From: Sabellastarte sp. h YS-2021
Lineage: Eukaryota > Annelida > Polychaeta > Sabellida > Sabellidae
Length of the DNA: 64,000 nt
NCBI GenBank assembly: GCA_964017235.1
Contig: OZ024928.1
Location: forward strand, 2,356,001-2,420,000
Direction: 5' to 3'
Part shown: positions 60,741 through 64,000 of the stretch, in pieces
How the letters are laid out: every line of letters begins with the position of its first letter
How positions within the stretch are numbered: position 1 is the first letter of the stretch
Program-made: the position numbers and the translations under genes
The notes under the pieces: model-generated
What the model saw: only the letters and a program-made list of their open reading frames with translations
Told to the model about the DNA's origin: nothing
Databases searched by the model: none

Positions 60741-60976
60741 GCCAATTTTTAGATTTATTTGGGTTTTATCATCGATTTCTACACTGTACAGGTCATATCG
60801 TGACAGGTAGTTTTATGGACAGAGGAAACCTGTACAGACAGTTGGTTAAGGTTCTGTACTGTAAACCGCCGGCCACCAGTAAGCAACTACCAACTTCCCC
60901 AGATAAGGTCCGGGGCTTGCACCACTGACTGCCGAGGTGGGAGGCGAGTGTGTTATCACTGCACCACTGCGACCCC
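60741..60976 (-). mobile_element. tRNA-derived SINE, family S-I, with target duplication
   Basis: ACCAGGAA at 60733-60740 and 60977-60984. Same block order as 8396-8626 (GGAAACCTGTACAGACAGTT, GGTTCTGTACTGTAAACCGC, AAGCAACTACCAACTT, GGTCCGGGGCTTGC, GGAGGCGAGTGTGTTATCAC). Confidence 0.82.
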
Positions 60977-60984
60977 ACCAGGAA

Positions 60985-61247
60985 ATCAAATATGTACCGA
61001 AGCAACAACTCAGAAAGGTATAACCAAGGCACAAACACTAAATTCCAATCATTCTTATGAAGTAATCATCGAAAACAGGTCAATTGGTCATGTGATGAGA
61101 AGAGCAGATAAAATAGGTGTAGCAACGAAGGCATTAAGGCTGAAAGGATTGATCACAAGTACTCAGGGCAAAAAGATTGCTACAAAGCTTTCAAATGTGC
61201 AAAAATATTTTCAACAGGGCACTATGATTGACGTGATTATGGTCTAA
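60985..61247 (+). pseudogene. Small coding remnant, possibly from an unclassified transposon protein
   Basis: The frame 60948-61247 starts inside the SINE, but beyond it reads RSIGHVMRRADKIG, then KKIATKLSNVQKYFQ. This recalls a GHVxKR...GK...LTxxxIxxxQxYY pattern seen in large invertebrate transposon proteins. The match is from memory and weak; it may not be coding at all. Confidence 0.25.
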
Positions 61248-61311
61248 CCTTTATGAACCAATATATCAATATATCGGATTAGATACTGTAGATGAACAAA
61301 TTATTGACAAG

Positions 61312-61519
61312 GAAAAACCATCTGTTTCATAATGTAATCTTAATATTCAAGATAAATGCCTTTACTATGTCTATGTCTAAGGGATGTTATATTTAAGTCA
61401 GAACTTAAGTCCAAACTAACACTTAAGTTCTGACTTAAGTATAACATCCCTTAGACATAGACATAGTAAAGGCATTTATCTTGCATATTAAGATTACATT
61501 ATGAAACAGATGGTTTTTC
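61312..61519. repeat. Near-perfect 99-base inverted repeat (hairpin) with 10-base loop
   Basis: Arms 61312-61410 and 61421-61519 are reverse complements with two mismatches (AATATTC/GCATATT and TATATTT/TACTTAA positions). The loop is CCAAACTAAC. The stem tip contains ACTTAAGTTC, resembling MITE M1 subterminal motifs. Confidence 0.95.
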
Positions 61520-63021
61520 GAGGGACAGAAAACAGTCAGAAGAAGGTTCAAACCTGAAACAGCATCCACTGGGGAAACGGTGACTGGTGGTAGGCTTATA
61601 ATTCTGACAGGAACTGAATCTTTTGCCTGTTACATGAAGTGTTTTGATCAGGTCACTTTGAGATATAGAGAACAAATCTAACTTAGTTTTTTATTTTTTT
61701 CCTTTTCATTAAAATCTGACAAGGTTTTCTCATAACCAAAGTAAAATTTAAATCAATCCCTTACAAACAATGTTACATTTGAGAACGAAGTAAATTCAAG
61801 TATCAAATCAGACTTCATATTTCATTTGGGTTTTCAAATCCCCCCCTCCCCATGATAAAAGTTTTAACACTATTATATTTGAAATGAACACCAAATTCTT
61901 TAGGGCTCTTCAAAAAGTTCTTCAAAATGTTTTTTTCACTACAAGAATATTTACTTTTTGTTTTCTATGATTTTCATTGTTATCACATTTTAGAAACTCA
62001 CCATCATTGATCATATCAATATTTAAAAAAAGCTCTCTATTTCAATAATTGAACAAACCCACAGCTGTAATTATTCTATATGATAAATTACAGAATATGT
62101 TTAGCATTTGTAAAACAAAATCTTAATGTTTTTAAAGAATCCCCCTGAACATGAGTGTTTGTGGCCCGGATTTACAAAGCCCAGTGTGTTTATTGTTTAA
62201 GTGCTTTAGTTTATAAACCATAACTGGAGCACCTTAACAGCCTGTTGAAGTCCTCATAAATATCTCATATTATGTAATAAATGCTCAAGCATTACTTTCA
62301 GAAAATATGGTACTTCCAATAAAACCACCTAATATCAGTCTAATGCCCTTACTCATGTGATATTTACGCCAAAGGATCAATAACTCTTAACACATTTATT
62401 ACGATATAATGCTTTCTATTAATTACCTACTCTACTTAGGTAAATTTAAATTTAAATCATTTTTCAGAAAAAAATAACAACACTGTATGATATTCTATGT
62501 TTTTTTGTAAATATACATTTATGTTCTTTTAAATAAATCTAATTTGGAAACATATTCAGTCAAGAAATTATAGAAAATAGAACAACCATTTAACAACGCA
62601 TTATGAACTACAAGATTATATATAAATAGAAAACAAAATCTAGAGCATTTCAGTTGTTTGTTTTGGATTACACACAAAAGTGACAACTGCATAAATACAC
62701 TCAAAATACCATTTCAGCTATCTTATTATACCTTGGTTGAACTGTTGAAATCTCATGTAATCTTGCCATAAGTGGCTGCTGTCCTTGCATGATTGCTCAG
62801 GACATTCTTGGGTCAATCATAGATATAGCTTCTCTTACATCCCACCGTATGTGTATATACGCGTGTGTAAAGAATATTGTTGAAAAATATGAGTATGGCC
62901 TGGTAGTGGAGTAGTAGAGAGTTGTACGTGTAAACAGGTGAATTCTTTCAACAATAGCTACAGGTTGTACAGTGGGTTTATATACATGCAAGGTACCCGT
63001 GAGTGTATTATACGACACCTG
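61520..63021. other. Upstream flank, unassigned
   Basis: AT-rich sequence without recognised features; open frames at 62519-62704 and 62797-63018 are unsupported. Confidence 0.35.
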
Positions 63022-63566
63022 GGGCCGATTTCACAAAGGGACTTAAGTCCAGATTTAGACTTAAATTTAAGACTTTGGTCTTAACTTTATGTTAAGTCTG
63101 TGGTCTTAGACTTAGCGGATTTCACAAAGCATCTAAGTCCATGAAATTGCTAAGTCAGTGGACTTAACTTTAAGTCTGGGAGGTAGTGGGCTTAAATTTT
63201 GTAAAGAGGACTTAAATATGGGCGCCATAAACTTTTCTCCACTTCAAAATTTGAAATGGCTATAAATAAAGTATAATTATGCAGAATACCTTACTGAAGT
63301 AGTCTTTCGGAAGTTTAAATAATGTAACAAGGTTTTCTTTTCCAAAACAGCACTTATCCTTAGATAAAATGTATCAAATGAAGGATATAAAAGGTCATAT
63401 GACACAGAAAACCACTGTGGTTATTTGATAAGCTTGGACTCAGCTAAGTCACCCTTTTGTGAAATCCATTTAAGTCCCAGACCTAGCTAAGACCAAAGTC
63501 TTAGATTTAAGTCCAAGACTTAGCCAATAAAGGGACTTACTTTAAGTCCTTTAGTGAAATCGGGCC
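63022..63566. mobile_element. MITE family M1, copy 2 (well preserved)
   Basis: Terminal inverted repeats start GGGCCGATTTCACAAAGGGA; the right end is the complement of GGGCCCGATTTCACTAAAGG. Possible 3-base duplication CTG (63019-63021, 63567-63569), which would fit PIF/Harbinger mobilisation. Homologous to 664-1254. Confidence 0.82.
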
Positions 63567-63569
63567 CTG

Positions 63570-64000
63570 TAAACAATGTAAGTAAGTGGGGAAAAATACA
63601 CTTGCCCAAGTCTCTCATAAATTACCATGGAGACATATGGATGCATTTGTAGCCATACTGTGTGCACGCAGAGAATAATGTGCATGCCAATTTTCAATGC
63701 GGGGTCTCTGTGACCTTGTGATTCTGTTATAAAATTGCATGTGTAGCTTTAGTAAGCAGGACGCACGAGCACATACGATGGGATGTAAGAGGGGCTTAAG
63801 GCTGATTTACATAGATTTACATGTTAAACTTGTTTTGCAAACTTTTGCAGCTGAGCATTTCTGTTCCAGCTATTTCCTCAAACTTGTCGGTCATAACTCC
63901 CCCCTATGACCTATTTTTCAGTAAAAGGACATTTTGTATAGTACTTTTACCTATCTTCTCAACAATTTTCATTTATCGCCCACCGTGCGCTGCATACTAC
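63570..64000. other. Right edge of window
   Basis: No gene or repeat recognised. Confidence 0.35.

Overview
This is a eukaryotic, AT-rich, intron-dominated window. The gene content is metazoan: one-domain EGF exons with symmetric phase 1-1 introns, an LU (Ly6/uPAR) fold and peritrophin-type chitin-binding domains. The repeats (APE-type LINEs with 2A-like motifs, tRNA-derived SINEs with a GACGTTAAAACCC end, many MITEs) fit a marine invertebrate, most likely a lophotrochozoan such as a mollusc or brachiopod. The species cannot be fixed from sequence alone.

One host gene fills the window on the minus strand. I reconstructed 24 coding exons from 59049 (ATG) down to 339 (TGA). All exons join in frame with GT/AG borders and give 2784 coding bases, a predicted 927-residue type I membrane protein. 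From N to C terminus: signal peptide (1-18), LU domain 1 (19-107), chitin-binding type-2 domain 1 (108-174), LU domain 2 (175-270), chitin-binding domain 2 (271-339), thirteen EGF domains (340-840), a linker, one transmembrane helix (about 861-888) and a short basic cytoplasmic tail (889-927). The four-exon LU plus chitin-binding cassette occurs twice with the same phases. EGF2-EGF8 are equal 111-base exons amplified in tandem together with their introns. I do not recognise this architecture as a named family; it is the main candidate for something undescribed.

Layout. 1-3158: 3' end, tail exon and transmembrane exon, with a MITE. 3159-15468: EGF13 to EGF8 exons, with LINE A, an L1-type fragment, a LINE 3' end, a MITE and SINEs. 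15469-33751: EGF7 to EGF1 exons, with a LINE cluster (19650-26310) and a Tc1/mariner-like MITE. 33752-55457: the two LU/chitin-binding cassettes. Intron 3 there holds a decayed Harbinger transposon, split by a nearly complete LINE with a 15-base target duplication, which itself contains a poly(A) insertion. 55458-59049: intron 1 and the signal-peptide exon. 59050-64000: upstream flank with a SINE, a long near-perfect hairpin and a second copy of the 5'-terminal MITE.

Every other long open frame belongs to a transposable element or to a shadow frame. No bacterial-type operon, CRISPR array, rRNA or functional tRNA gene was seen. Exon coordinates come from manual translation and splice-site reading; repeat edges are approximate unless a target duplication is given.
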